The notes: a model not told the origin generated them from the sequence alone. DNA of 64,000 nucleotides from Sulfomarinibacter sp963741385 (GCA_963741385.1 CAVUHO010000010.1:930001-994000), one strand, 5' to 3'; shown: positions 34,200-43,220, numbered from the stretch's first letter. A program made the numbers and translations.

Positions 34200-34289
34200 T
34201 GGCGGAGAGGAAGGGATTCGAACCCTTGGACCTCGTAAAAGGTCAACGGTTTTCGAGACCGTCCCGATCGACCACTCCGGCACCTCTCC
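34200..34289 (-). tRNA. tRNA-Ser(CGA)
   Basis: A type II tRNA with acceptor GGAGAGG/CCTCTCC and anticodon arm ACGGT-CTCGAAA-ACCGT giving CGA, which reads UCG. The long variable arm, GGTTCGAATCC T-loop and encoded CCA are all present. It is transcribed first of the pair. Confidence 0.95.
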
Positions 34290-34307
34290 GCAATCGGGCC
34301 TCGCATA

Positions 34308-34787
34308 TTACGACGATCGGCGCTGTTTGGCAAAAAACGCGCGGAGGAGTGCGCGTGATGCATCGGCATGGAGACCGCCGCGCTGCGCCAACGGCGGACC
34401 CAGGCGGGGGTCATCGGCGAGATCGATCACCGAACCGCAAGCCCCCGCCTGCGGATCCGGCGCTCCCCAAACCACGAGCTCGACCCGGGCCTGTCGGCTG
34501 GCAGCTGCACACATCGGGCAGGGCTCCATCGTGACGTAGAGGGTGCAGTTTGAGAGACGCCAGTCACCGAGAACGCGGCCGGCCTCACGCATCGCCAGCA
34601 GTTCGGCGTGGCCCGCGGGGTCGTGAAGCTCCATGCGGCGGTTTCCGGCACGGGCTATCACCTTCTTGCCACGGGTCACGATTGCGCCCACCGGGATCTC
34701 GCCTCGGCGACCGGCGGCTTCGGCCTCGCTGAGCGCCTCGTTCATGAAGGCGCGGTCATCATCATCGAAAACCCAGTCGGGGAGCAT
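34308..34787 (-). CDS. tadA: tRNA adenosine deaminase TadA
   Basis: A 159-residue CDA-fold deaminase. Zinc ligands and the catalytic Glu are in AGHAELLAM and MEPCPMCAAAS. The N-terminus has the typical FMNEALSEAEAAGRRGEIPVGAIV. TadA converts A34 to inosine in tRNA-Arg(ACG). The C-terminus has the family helix (LRAFFAKQR). Placement directly upstream of the tRNA-Ser/SRP RNA block is common in bacteria. The MEPCPMC motif makes TadA more likely than guanine deaminase. Confidence 0.93.
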   Translation of the reverse strand: MLPDWVFDDDDRAFMNEALSEAEAAGRRGEIPVGAIVTRGKKVIARAGNRRMELHDPAGHAELLAMREAGRVLGDWRLSNCTLYVTMEPCPMCAAASRQARVELVVWGAPDPQAGACGSVIDLADDPRLGPPLAQRGGLHADASRALLRAFFAKQRRSS

Positions 34788-34796
34788 GGCTTGAGC

Positions 34797-34826
34797 ATAA
34801 CAAAGGGCCCCGCGATTGGGGCCCTT
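34797..34826 (-). terminator. Rho-independent terminator at the end of the uppS-LysM operon
   Basis: On the minus strand, a perfect 9-bp stem AAGGGCCCC/GGGGCCCTT (34818-34826 with 34803-34811) has a 6-base loop and is followed by TTTGTTA. It ends the leftward transcript just after the LysM gene and before tadA. Confidence 0.75.
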
Positions 34827-34851
34827 CGAGACTCTGTGAGTAGTCGCGCCT

Positions 34852-35940
34852 CTACTTGATCTCGACCCGGTCTCCTACTGCGAGCGGAGCCCAGCCGCGG
34901 GTGACGATGGCCGTGGAGTAGTGTTCATCAACCCGAAGAACGCCGACCTCCCCCATCACCAGCCGCGGCATACCGTTCACGGGATTGTCGCGGAACACTG
35001 TGGCGAAGGTCCCGGGGTAGAGGCCGTCGGCGGATCCGAGGTCGAGGAACACCAGCCAGTTGGTGCCGATATCGACCTGGTCGTCGCGGTTGTAGGTGAG
35101 GTAGCCCAGAGGCTTGCCGTTGGGCGCGTCGCAGCGGTCGGTGGGGTCGGGGTCGATCACCAGCGGCACCGGGATCGGTTTGAACGGCAACAAGACGTCA
35201 CCGATCTCGATCGGGTCGCACGCGTAGTAAACCTCGGCGATCGACGTGTTCTCCTGCGCGCACAGGATCTTGATCTGTCCGACCTGGTGGTAGATGACTC
35301 CGAGATTCGAATTCGAGATCGGGTGGTTGAGTGGGCGAATGCGATGCAGGACGAAAAACCGGTCACCCGCCTGCATGCCCTGTTCGACACCGCCGTCGAC
35401 ATAGACGATGTTGCCCTCGCTGAACTGGGTCTGGAACTGGATCTGCTCGGCCGAGGAGATCGTGAACGGAAAGATGCTTTCGTCCTGAACGAGCTCGGCA
35501 AAGCAGTAAACGTCCGCTGATCTTCCCAGGGGACGAGGCAACTCCCCTTCGACACCGGAAAGGCCTTCGACGTCATCAGAGGTCACGGGTTCCTCGACCG
35601 GGATCTCCAGATCTTCAACCGGCGCTTCCTGCACCGCGAGGTCGATGATCAGCGGATCGCCGGGGTAAATCCAGTGCGAGTCCTTGATGTAGGGGTTGCG
35701 TTCCCAGATCTGAGGCCACAGGAACGGGTCCCCGAGGTAGTGCGCCGCCAGGTCCCAGAGGGTGTCGCCCTTGACGATGACGTGCACCATCGCGTCTTCG
35801 GGGATATCGGCGGGCGGGTCGTACGGGGTCCAGTGGTCGTTCACAAGATGGAGCGGCTGCGGCGGTGGTGCCACTGTTTGTGCCGCGATCGCCATGGGAA
35901 GGAATGCGATGATGATGGCGATCGGAATTTTGGCGTTCAT
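34852..35940 (-). CDS. Secreted LysM-domain protein
   Basis: A 362-residue protein with a signal peptide (IPIAIIIAFLPMAIAAQ). One LysM domain follows at about residues 50-100 (HVIVKGDTLWDLAAHYLGDP ... NPYIKDSHWIYPGDPL). The rest is a long domain with an acidic linker and strand-rich stretches ending in GDRVEIK. The LysM could bind peptidoglycan. It follows bamD by 59 bases and ends the large minus-strand envelope operon. Similar LysM proteins are frequent in Acidobacteriota; the exact role is unknown. Confidence 0.75.
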   Translation of the reverse strand: MNAKIPIAIIIAFLPMAIAAQTVAPPPQPLHLVNDHWTPYDPPADIPEDAMVHVIVKGDTLWDLAAHYLGDPFLWPQIWERNPYIKDSHWIYPGDPLIIDLAVQEAPVEDLEIPVEEPVTSDDVEGLSGVEGELPRPLGRSADVYCFAELVQDESIFPFTISSAEQIQFQTQFSEGNIVYVDGGVEQGMQAGDRFFVLHRIRPLNHPISNSNLGVIYHQVGQIKILCAQENTSIAEVYYACDPIEIGDVLLPFKPIPVPLVIDPDPTDRCDAPNGKPLGYLTYNRDDQVDIGTNWLVFLDLGSADGLYPGTFATVFRDNPVNGMPRLVMGEVGVLRVDEHYSTAIVTRGWAPLAVGDRVEIK

Positions 35941-35999
35941 AAGCCCTCTCCCCAGTGAATAAACCTCAATCCGAGGTTAACCCAGGGGCTGCCGATCCG

Positions 36000-36737
36000 T
36001 CAATCCTCGGACTCTTTTTTCAATGCTTCCAGCTGTTTTTTCCACGCAGCTTCGCGTTCATCGATAGTGGTTTTGAGTTCGCCAATTTGTTCGTTCACAA
36101 GGGCGATCTGAGAGTAATTCGGAAAGTTTTCTTGGAGAAATTCGAGCCGCCACAGCGCGCCTTGCAGGTATCTATTCCTGCGATAAAACTGAGCGACAAG
36201 CCACTCATGTTCAGCCAGTAACTCCCTCAATCCGTGAACTCTCTCCTCGGCCACGCCAAGGTGCTGCGAGTTCGGATAGAGATTGATGAGCTGCTGATAG
36301 GCGGCAAGAGCTTCTTGAATATCGCTCAAATCTCGGTCCGGTCGGAGTTTTCGAGCCGAGTAGGTTTGCCCCACCATCAAAAGCGCGTAATCCCGATCTG
36401 GATCGTTGGGGTAGCGATTGGCAAAATCACGATAACGGAGACGGGCTTCCGTGAGGCTCGCGACATCGGTTTTCACGGCGTAGGTGTCGGCGACCCGGAG
36501 AGCGGCCTTGTGTCCCAACGGATCGTTCGGGAAGGTGTCATAGACAAAGCTGAAGAGATCTCTCGCCTTTTGATATTCCTTTTCCGAGTACAGCTGCTCG
36601 GCCTGTTCAAAGATCGTCTCTTTGTCGAGGTTCGCGAGCGTATCGAGAAGATCGCTCCCCTTCTTACTGCTCTTGCAGCCGACGGCCAGGATGGCCACCG
36701 GGAGCAGGGTCAACGAGATCCACTTCCTGTAGGTCAT
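36000..36737 (-). CDS. bamD: Outer-membrane assembly lipoprotein BamD-like
   Basis: A 245-residue lipoprotein: a signal with lipobox LAVGC (Cys near residue 21) followed by TPR-like helical repeats (EQAEQLYSEKEYQKARDLF, YRDFANRYPNDPDRDYALLM, YQQLINLYPNSQHLGVAEER), as in BamD/YfiO. BamD works with BamA in inserting outer-membrane proteins. bamA is not in the window. The gene is clearly less GC-rich than its neighbours (runs of T/A codons), which may mean relaxed codon use or transfer. It overlaps rpe in ATGA. Confidence 0.85.
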   Translation of the reverse strand: MTYRKWISLTLLPVAILAVGCKSSKKGSDLLDTLANLDKETIFEQAEQLYSEKEYQKARDLFSFVYDTFPNDPLGHKAALRVADTYAVKTDVASLTEARLRYRDFANRYPNDPDRDYALLMVGQTYSARKLRPDRDLSDIQEALAAYQQLINLYPNSQHLGVAEERVHGLRELLAEHEWLVAQFYRRNRYLQGALWRLEFLQENFPNYSQIALVNEQIGELKTTIDEREAAWKKQLEALKKESED

Positions 36738-37399
36738 GAATTGCCTCCATCGGACGCTGCTGCCCGGAGACGGGCGAGGGCCGCGGCGCGGTCGCCGGAT
36801 CCGAACACCGCTGAGCCTGCAATCAAGGTCGTCGCCCCGGCGGCCGCAAGTACACCGGCATTCGTATGGTCAACGCCTCCGTCGACCGAGATGTCGAGCG
36901 GACGGCTCCCCGCCATCGCCCGCAGGCGACGGATCTTGTCCACACTCTCGACGATGAACGCCTGGCCTCCGAACCCCGGGTTGACGGACATGACGAGCAC
37001 GAAGTCCACCCAGTCCAACGTGTCCTCGAGCAAGGCCAGCGAGGTTGCCGGGTTGATCGCCACCCCCGGCTCCGAACCGGCGTCGCGGATATTCTGCAGG
37101 GTGCGCTGCAGGTGAGTGCATGCCTCGACGTGGACCGCGATCCGAGTCACCCGAGCGGCGGCCAAATCCGCCACCAGTGCGTCGGGGTTGGTCACCATCA
37201 GATGGGCGTCGAGAGGGATCGGGCAGACACCGGTCAACGATCTGACAACCGGCGGCCCGAACGTGAGGTTGGGAACGAAGTGGCCGTCCATGATGTCAAG
37301 GTGCAGCAGGTCGGCCCCGCCACGGACAACGTCATCGATTTCGTCCGCGACGCGGGCGAAATCCGCCGACAGCAACGAGGGCGCAAGTCGGACGTTCAC
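36734..37399 (-). CDS. rpe: Ribulose-phosphate 3-epimerase
   Basis: A 221-residue TIM-barrel enzyme that interconverts ribulose 5-phosphate and xylulose 5-phosphate. It shows RLAPSLLSADFARV, LLHLDIMDGHFVPNLTFGP (metal ligands), VEACTHL, MSVNPGFGGQ and VDGGVDHTNAGVL. The GTG at 37399 overlaps the PASTA gene stop by four bases (GTGA); the GTG at 37411 is a less likely alternative. It also overlaps bamD. Its position after a PASTA-protein gene echoes kinase-rpe arrangements in Firmicutes. Confidence 0.95.
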   Translation of the reverse strand: MNVRLAPSLLSADFARVADEIDDVVRGGADLLHLDIMDGHFVPNLTFGPPVVRSLTGVCPIPLDAHLMVTNPDALVADLAAARVTRIAVHVEACTHLQRTLQNIRDAGSEPGVAINPATSLALLEDTLDWVDFVLVMSVNPGFGGQAFIVESVDKIRRLRAMAGSRPLDISVDGGVDHTNAGVLAAAGATTLIAGSAVFGSGDRAAALARLRAAASDGGNS

Positions 37400-38109
37400 C
37401 GGCTGACCCACACGGTGACCACGTCCGACTGAGTCACCGGCGATCCGGCGGGAGGATGTTGGCGAAGGACGATTCCCGGGGCGAGACCGGGGTAGGTCAC
37501 CAGGCGCGACTGGCCGAGGCGGAGCCGGTTGGCCCTGCAGAAAGACTCAACGTCTGCCAGCGACCGTGATACCAGGGGCGGCATCACCCACTGCCGACTC
37601 GCCGGAGCGGTGTTGACCAGCAGGTCGACCGTTGCTCCGGGGGCGACCGCGTAGCCGACAGGAGGGCCTGATGCGATGACGCGATCCGCACCGCCCTGCT
37701 GCTGGACCCGTGCGCGGAGGCCGGTCGTGAGGCCGGCCTGTTCGACTTCCCGCTCGGCGGTGCTCAACGAGCTTTCTCTGACATCGGGGACCGCCACCAG
37801 CTCACCGCCGAGACTGACCCACACCGTGATCTTCGATCCCGCCTTGACGTGAAACCCTGGGGGAGGTTCCTGGGAGGCCACCTCGCCGGCCTCGACTGCT
37901 GACGAAAACACGCCGGGTTCATCGACCAGCAGCTCGAGACCGAGATCGTGAGCCTGTTGCCGGGCGTCCTCGACGCTTGACGAGCCGAGATTCGGCACCG
38001 CCAGCGTGCCACGGTGTACGGTGTGGACCAGCGCGAACCAGAACACGATCCCGGCACACAGCGTGAACACAACAGCGGCGAGCAGACGACGAGCCATCGG
38101 CGCAAACAT
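37396..38109 (-). CDS. PASTA-domain membrane protein without kinase
   Basis: A 237-residue protein: one N-terminal membrane helix (LLAAVVFTLCAGIVFWFAL), then three PASTA repeats of about 65 residues each (AVPNLGSSSVEDARQQAHDLGL ... ; AVPDVRESSLSTAEREVEQAGL ... ; MPPLVSRSLADVESFCRANRL ...). PASTA domains bind muropeptides and usually form the outer part of Ser/Thr kinases or PBPs; this protein has no kinase or transpeptidase part. It is coupled to rpe by overlap. It may be an accessory sensor, perhaps for the kinases elsewhere. Confidence 0.85.
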   Translation of the reverse strand: MFAPMARRLLAAVVFTLCAGIVFWFALVHTVHRGTLAVPNLGSSSVEDARQQAHDLGLELLVDEPGVFSSAVEAGEVASQEPPPGFHVKAGSKITVWVSLGGELVAVPDVRESSLSTAEREVEQAGLTTGLRARVQQQGGADRVIASGPPVGYAVAPGATVDLLVNTAPASRQWVMPPLVSRSLADVESFCRANRLRLGQSRLVTYPGLAPGIVLRQHPPAGSPVTQSDVVTVWVSR

Positions 38110-38130
38110 TACCACGACACGGCCCGCAGC

Positions 38131-39462
38131 TCAGCCGCGGACGAAGAATTGGCGAACGCTTTCGGGCAACAAGCGCACGATATCGTTGAAGAGCACGACC
38201 ACCATCAGCAGGATGAGCAGGTAGAAACCCACCTCGAGCACGCGCTCCTTGACCTTCATCGGGAGGTCGCGCCGGAAGATGCTCTCGAAGGCGATGATGG
38301 TCAGGTGCCCGCCGTCGAGGATGGGGATCGGCAGCAGGTTGAAGATCCCGAGTTGGAGCGAAATGATGCCCAGAAGCATGATCAGAGACTGGACGCCGCT
38401 GCGCGCGGCTTCGCCGGAAATCTGGGCGATACCGACCGGGCCCGAAACCTGCCGCAGCGACGCCTTCCGGGTCAGCAGCCGACCGATCACTCGAAATGTC
38501 TGGTAGGTCATGCGCTCGCATTCTTCAGCGGCGGCGCCGAATGCCTGCAGCAACGAAAGTTTCTGGACCGCCGTGGGAAGGACGGGGCCGACACCGATCT
38601 TGCCCTGGCCGTCCTCATCGCGGGTCACCATCGTGAATTGTCGGGGCTGGCCGTCGCGGAGGACGTCGACGGTTATTTCGGTGGCGGGTAGGGGCACGAT
38701 GAGCCGCGGCAGGTCGTAGTACTGATCTACCGGTTGCCCGTTGACCGCGACAATCAAATCCCCGGCAACGATTCCCGCCGCGGCGGCAGGCGAAGCTCCG
38801 GGCGCCGGTTGGACCACCGCTTCGAGCCGGGGTTGGATGCCAGAGACTCCGAACCCGTAGACGCTGTCACGATCCAGGTTGACGGGGATCGTCAGGTTGC
38901 GGCCGTCGCGCTCCAGAGTCAGTTTGACGGTCCCCTTACCCGCGGTCAGGAGGGCGATCTCGAGATCTCGCCACACCTCCACCCGCTCGTCGTTGACTGC
39001 ATGAATGATGTCGCCCGGTTGGATGTCGGCGGCATCAGCCGGTGATTCAGGTTCGATCCATCCGACCACCGGGGGTTGGTCGAGGTAGACGGGCGTTTCG
39101 ACGCCCATGGTCAGGGCGAGGGCGACGAAGATCACTGCCGCGAGGATGTTGGTGACCGGGCCGGCCAACAAAATCAAAGCCCGCCTCCAGCGCGGCAGGA
39201 GATCGGCGGACGGCGCGTCCCCTTTGACCACATCGGATTCGTCCGGGCCGAGCCCGATGATCCGGACGTAGCCCCCGAGGGGGACCAGCGACAATCGATA
39301 GTCGGTGCCACCGCGTTCGAACCCCCAGATTCGTTTGCCGAATCCGATCGAGAACACCTCAACGGGTGCACCGAGCAGGCGGGCCACTGCGAAGTGGCCG
39401 AACTCGTGGATGGTGATCAGGACACCGATGACGAAAACAAAAGCAAGAATACTTGTCAGCAT
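38131..39462 (-). CDS. rseP: RIP site-2 metalloprotease RseP
   Basis: A 443-residue integral membrane zinc protease that cleaves anti-sigma factors in the membrane. The zinc motif HEFGH lies in the first membrane helix. Two PDZ regions follow (about 110-190 and 200-290), then NLLPIPILDGGH, the second catalytic motif with the Asp ligand, and a final membrane helix. It overlaps dxr by seven bases, and its order dxr-rseP is conserved. A cognate anti-sigma factor is not in the window. Confidence 0.95.
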   Translation of the reverse strand: MLTSILAFVFVIGVLITIHEFGHFAVARLLGAPVEVFSIGFGKRIWGFERGGTDYRLSLVPLGGYVRIIGLGPDESDVVKGDAPSADLLPRWRRALILLAGPVTNILAAVIFVALALTMGVETPVYLDQPPVVGWIEPESPADAADIQPGDIIHAVNDERVEVWRDLEIALLTAGKGTVKLTLERDGRNLTIPVNLDRDSVYGFGVSGIQPRLEAVVQPAPGASPAAAAGIVAGDLIVAVNGQPVDQYYDLPRLIVPLPATEITVDVLRDGQPRQFTMVTRDEDGQGKIGVGPVLPTAVQKLSLLQAFGAAAEECERMTYQTFRVIGRLLTRKASLRQVSGPVGIAQISGEAARSGVQSLIMLLGIISLQLGIFNLLPIPILDGGHLTIIAFESIFRRDLPMKVKERVLEVGFYLLILLMVVVLFNDIVRLLPESVRQFFVRG

Positions 39463-40643
39463 CGTATCTCCGAACCGTGAACGGGTGTGCCGTATTTCAT
39501 GATTGTATCCGCGGCCAGCGCTCGCGCTTCACCGTCGGCTGCGAAGGCCTGGTCGAGGCCGGTCAGCGGCCGGTTGCGGCCGGTCCACGCTTCGAGGGTG
39601 TCGGCGACGACGGCTGACACCGCAGGAAACGGGCACCGGCCGCTCAGAAAGGCCGCCACCGCGACTTCGTTCGCGGCGTTGAGAACGGCGGGCATCTCAC
39701 CGCCTTCGCGGAGGGCGGCGCCGGCGAGACCGAGGGCGGGAAACCTCTCGTGGTCGGGCTTCTCGAAGGTCAGTGCCGGGATTCTGGTGATGTCGAAAGA
39801 AGGCGCCGGGTCCGCAAGAAGATCCGGCCACGCGAGGGCGTACGCGATCGCAAGCCGCATGTCGTTGGCCGACATCTGTGCCGCGATCGAACCATCCGCC
39901 GACTCCACCATGGCGTGGATCAGACTCTGGGGGTGGACGACGACGTCGATTCTCTCCGCCGGCATGCCGAAGAGGTGATGGGCCTCGATGATCTCGAAGC
40001 CCTTGTTCATCATGGTTGCGGAATCGATGCTGATCTTGGCGCCCATGCGCCAGGTGGGATGAGCGAGCGCGTCGTCCACCGTCGCCTTTTCCATTTCCCT
40101 GTGTGACCAGGTCCGAAAAGGTCCTCCTGACGCGGTCAGAATCAAACGTGTGACGTTTTCCGCCGGGGTCCTTTGCAGTACCCGGTGCATCGCACTGTGT
40201 TCGCTGTCCACTGGCAGCAGGCGGGTCCCAAACCTCTCGACCGCAGCCATGACGAGCTCTCCGGCGACCACCAGGGTCTCCTTGTTGGCCAGTGCCACGT
40301 CTCTGCCGGAGCCGATCGCAGCCATGGTTGGGGCGACCCCGGCCGCGCCGACCACCGCCACCACGACCATCTCCGCGGCGGCATGGCGCGCTATCTGCTC
40401 CAGGCCGTCCGTGCCCCACAGGACCTCGATACCGCGGAATTCGGCCGCCAGCGCTCGCGCGTCCCCGGCGTCGGAGACGCCGACGACGGCGGGACGATGC
40501 CGTCGCAGCTGAGGGCGAAGACGTTCGAGATTCCTTCCGGCAGCGAGAGCGACCACCTCGAAATGTTCGGGATGAGCCTCGGCCACGGCTAGCGTGGAGG
40601 TGCCGATGGACCCCGTTGAACCGAGAACCGCGATGCGTTTCAT
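39456..40643 (-). CDS. dxr: 1-deoxy-D-xylulose 5-phosphate reductoisomerase
   Basis: A 395-residue NADPH enzyme of the MEP isoprenoid pathway. It begins with IAVLGSTGSIGTSTL (NADPH site) and shows ALANKETLVVAGELV, LPVDSEHSAMHRVL, LTASGGPFR, the THPTWRMGAKI-like (AHPTWRMGAKISIDSATMMNKGFE) block and VVVHPQSLIHAMV. The start at 40643 shares a base with the cdsA stop. Isoprenoid precursors feed the neighbouring uppS product and the quinone prenyltransferase. Confidence 0.97.
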   Translation of the reverse strand: MKRIAVLGSTGSIGTSTLAVAEAHPEHFEVVALAAGRNLERLRPQLRRHRPAVVGVSDAGDARALAAEFRGIEVLWGTDGLEQIARHAAAEMVVVAVVGAAGVAPTMAAIGSGRDVALANKETLVVAGELVMAAVERFGTRLLPVDSEHSAMHRVLQRTPAENVTRLILTASGGPFRTWSHREMEKATVDDALAHPTWRMGAKISIDSATMMNKGFEIIEAHHLFGMPAERIDVVVHPQSLIHAMVESADGSIAAQMSANDMRLAIAYALAWPDLLADPAPSFDITRIPALTFEKPDHERFPALGLAGAALREGGEMPAVLNAANEVAVAAFLSGRCPFPAVSAVVADTLEAWTGRNRPLTGLDQAFAADGEARALAADTIMKYGTPVHGSEIRC

Positions 40644-41458
40644 CACAGCAGGCCGACGACCACCAGATAGCCGAGCACGAAGGGAGCGGCGTAGACCAGG
40701 CTGTCCGTGCGGTCCAGGAGCCCACCGTGCCCCGGCAGCAGCGTCGAGGAGTCCTTGACACCACTGTCGCGTTTGAACAGCGACTCCACGAGGTCGCCCA
40801 GAGGCGCCGCCGCGGCGAGGATGGCCGCCAGGGCTGCGACGTGCACCGGCGCCAGGTCGAGGCCGAGTGCCCAAGCCGCAACCGCGGCTGCGACAAAGGT
40901 CGTCAGCACGCCGCCGGCAAGCCCTTCGAATGTCTTGTTGGGGCTGATCCGGGGCGACATCTTGTGTTTCCCGAAGTTTTTCCCCACGTAATACGCGCCG
41001 GAGTCCCCGACCCAGATACAGGCGAGAAAAAAGAGAATCAATTTGACGCCGGTTGGATCTCCGGGCCACAACCTCAGCCACCCGAGGCACGCGGTGGTGG
41101 CGCCCAGATAGAGAATCGAAAAAGACTCTGCTGCCACCCCGCCAAGACCGCCCTCGGGAGCCCGCGGGTCGGCGAGCCGCGCCGCCGGCAGGATGACGAG
41201 GACGGCAACCACGGCCGCGGCCAGCCCTTTGGGGCCGTACGCCCAGGAGACAGCCATGAGGGTCACAATCAGTGCGATGGGAAGCCACCGACCGACGGCG
41301 AAGCCCGCGCTTCGTTCCATGTTCAGGAGTTCGTCGCAGGCCACTGCCACGGCGCCTGCGAGAACCACCAGAAAGACCCAGGCCGGCAACCAGATGATCG
41401 TGGCCGCGAGCACGGGGATGGCTGCGAGGGCGACGAGTTCGCGTTGTCCACGTGCCAT
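40643..41458 (-). CDS. cdsA: Phosphatidate cytidylyltransferase
   Basis: A 271-residue membrane protein with about eight helices. It makes CDP-diacylglycerol from phosphatidic acid and CTP. The C-terminal signature is visible: KNFGKHKMSPRISPNKTFEG, followed by GDLVESLFKRDSGVKDSSTLLPGHGG and a final DRTDSLVYAAP. It lies between uppS and dxr in the conserved order uppS-cdsA-dxr-rseP. Confidence 0.96.
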   Translation of the reverse strand: MARGQRELVALAAIPVLAATIIWLPAWVFLVVLAGAVAVACDELLNMERSAGFAVGRWLPIALIVTLMAVSWAYGPKGLAAAVVAVLVILPAARLADPRAPEGGLGGVAAESFSILYLGATTACLGWLRLWPGDPTGVKLILFFLACIWVGDSGAYYVGKNFGKHKMSPRISPNKTFEGLAGGVLTTFVAAAVAAWALGLDLAPVHVAALAAILAAAAPLGDLVESLFKRDSGVKDSSTLLPGHGGLLDRTDSLVYAAPFVLGYLVVVGLL

Positions 41459-41461
41459 CGA

Positions 41462-42274
41462 TCAGGCTCGGGTCGTTCCGGGCGGCGAAAAGACCCCGCC
41501 CTCGGGTGCGAGACCGCCGAAGCGCCGCTCGCGTTGCTGGTAGGCGAGCAGGGCCTCAAAGAGATCGGCTTGCGAAAAATCCGGCCACAGGGTCGGACAG
41601 AAATAGATCTCCGAATACGCGATCTGCCACAGCAGGAAGTTGGACACCCGCTGCTCGCCCGAAGTACGGATCAACAGGTCGAGCTCGGGCGTGCCGCGGG
41701 TGGCGAGGTGGTTCTCGATCCATCCCTCGTCGATGGCGTCGGCGGCAAGCGTGCCGGCATTGGCCTCGGCCACCGCAGCGCGCAACAGGTCGGTCAGTTC
41801 CTGACGGCCGGAGTAATTGAGGGCGATCTGGATCAGCGTCCCGGTGCAGTGGGCCGTCGCATCGACGGCGCGTTGCAGCTCCTTGCGCACCGAGGGGTCG
41901 AGTTCTTCGATGCGCCCGATGGGCCGGAAACGGAGGTTGTTCTCGATCAGGGCCTCGAGTTCGCGGTTGATGAACTCCTTGAGGAGCGTCATCAGGGTGC
42001 GCACCTCGTGACGCGGCCGTTTCCAGTTCTCGGTCGAAAAGGCATACAGCGTGATGACCTCGAAGCCGAGACGGGCGGCGGTTTCGATGGTTTCGCGCAC
42101 CGCACCGATACCGGCCCGGTGGCCCTCGACACGCGGCAGGCTGCGCGCCCGCGCCCAGCGACCGTTGCCATCCATGATGATGGCAACATGGCGCGGAAGG
42201 CGGGCTGGGTCAAGACGCTCCAACAACTCGCGTTCACGAGAGCCGGATTGCGCTATTTCATCGTATGGCTGCAT
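41462..42274 (-). CDS. uppS: Undecaprenyl diphosphate synthase
   Basis: A 270-residue cis-prenyltransferase that makes the C55 lipid carrier of cell-wall precursors. Motifs are HVAIIMDGNGRWARARSL (catalytic Asp), GHRAGIGAVRETIE, LYAFSTENWKRP, LNYSGRQEL, DLLIRTSGEQRVSNFLLWQ and SEIYFCPTLWPDF. The start at 42274 (MQPYDEI) is used; an in-frame ATG 11 codons earlier is unlikely. It starts the uppS-cdsA-dxr-rseP set and is followed by cdsA after three bases. Confidence 0.96.
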   Translation of the reverse strand: MQPYDEIAQSGSRERELLERLDPARLPRHVAIIMDGNGRWARARSLPRVEGHRAGIGAVRETIETAARLGFEVITLYAFSTENWKRPRHEVRTLMTLLKEFINRELEALIENNLRFRPIGRIEELDPSVRKELQRAVDATAHCTGTLIQIALNYSGRQELTDLLRAAVAEANAGTLAADAIDEGWIENHLATRGTPELDLLIRTSGEQRVSNFLLWQIAYSEIYFCPTLWPDFSQADLFEALLAYQQRERRFGGLAPEGGVFSPPGTTRA

Positions 42275-42400
42275 CACTCTGAACACCTGGATTGCGAAGT
42301 CTACCACAGCATTTTCGATGTCTGTGGGCAGGTTGAGACGGGGATTTTGCCGACATCGGTTGAAAGCGCGGGGGCGTCGGGCAGGGTCGGGTCGACGGGT

Positions 42401-43174
42401 TCATGATCGGTCTTCCCGCGAGCGGGCGGAGAGGATGGGTGCCTGGCGGTAGTACACCCTCTCCAGACAGAGGCCACCCGCGGGAGCGGTCTGGATCGGT
42501 GCGCCCGGCGTCGGGTGGTCGAGAAGAAGGCGGAGGCTGTCGAGATCCCGCCGCTGTCGACCGACCTCGAGCACTGCGCCGACCATGCGGCGAACCTGGT
42601 AGCGAAAGAATCCTTCACCGACAAACCGGAGTTCGGCGCCGAATCGGCGCGGAATCAAGCGTGCCTCATACAGGGTGCGAACGGTCGACTGCGGGCCGGG
42701 CCTGCGGACCGTGAACGAGGCCCAATCACGGGTTCCCTGCAGCATGGAGAGCGCCGTGGCCAAGGCCTCCATGTCGGCCACGGGCGCGACCGCGGCCGAT
42801 CGCAGTTCCAACCACGGGAGCGCCGGCTCCCGCCACCTGAGGCGGTAGGTATAGAGCTTGCCCAGGGCGCTCTTCTGGGCGTGGAAGTCGTCACTCACCG
42901 GCCGCGCCGATCGCAGGCGGATCTCGCGCGGGAGGATGGCATTGAGGCTGCTGACGAGGCTCTCCGGAGGAATCCGCCCGGGGAGGTCGCAGTGTGCCGT
43001 TTGACCGGCGGCATGCACGCCTGAGTCGGTGCGGCCGGCGCCGTAGACCGTGATTTTCGTCCCTCCGACACACCGGGTGAGCGCCCGTTCGAGCTCTCCC
43101 TGTACCGTGCGCTGACCTCGTTGGCGTTGCCATCCGTGAAACGGCGTCCCGAGGTACGCGATGACGAGCTTCAT
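42401..43174 (-). CDS. truA: tRNA pseudouridine synthase TruA
   Basis: A 257-residue enzyme that makes pseudouridine at positions 38-40 of tRNAs. It starts KLVIAYLGTPFHGWQRQ and has TVQGELERALTRC, the catalytic Asp in GAGRTDSGVHAAGQ, and the C-terminal FFRYQVRRMVGAVLEVG. The start at 43174 is used; an ATG four codons earlier is possible. The 126 bases between uppS and truA show no gene. It is divergent from the HEAT-like secreted protein gene. Confidence 0.95.
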   Translation of the reverse strand: MKLVIAYLGTPFHGWQRQRGQRTVQGELERALTRCVGGTKITVYGAGRTDSGVHAAGQTAHCDLPGRIPPESLVSSLNAILPREIRLRSARPVSDDFHAQKSALGKLYTYRLRWREPALPWLELRSAAVAPVADMEALATALSMLQGTRDWASFTVRRPGPQSTVRTLYEARLIPRRFGAELRFVGEGFFRYQVRRMVGAVLEVGRQRRDLDSLRLLLDHPTPGAPIQTAPAGGLCLERVYYRQAPILSARSREDRS

Positions 43175-43220
43175 TCGGAAGGCCATCCCGGGTATCCTCG
43201 CACAGATCGGGGAGGCCGCA

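Noticed and set aside
39456..41288. A 610-residue frame containing dxr.
   Set aside because: The upstream part is a shadow of cdsA in another frame; dxr starts at 40643 with the NADPH motif.
40292..42406. A 704-residue plus-strand frame across cdsA and uppS.
   Set aside because: Its product is Arg/His/Pro-rich with no domain, and well conserved genes lie on the other strand.
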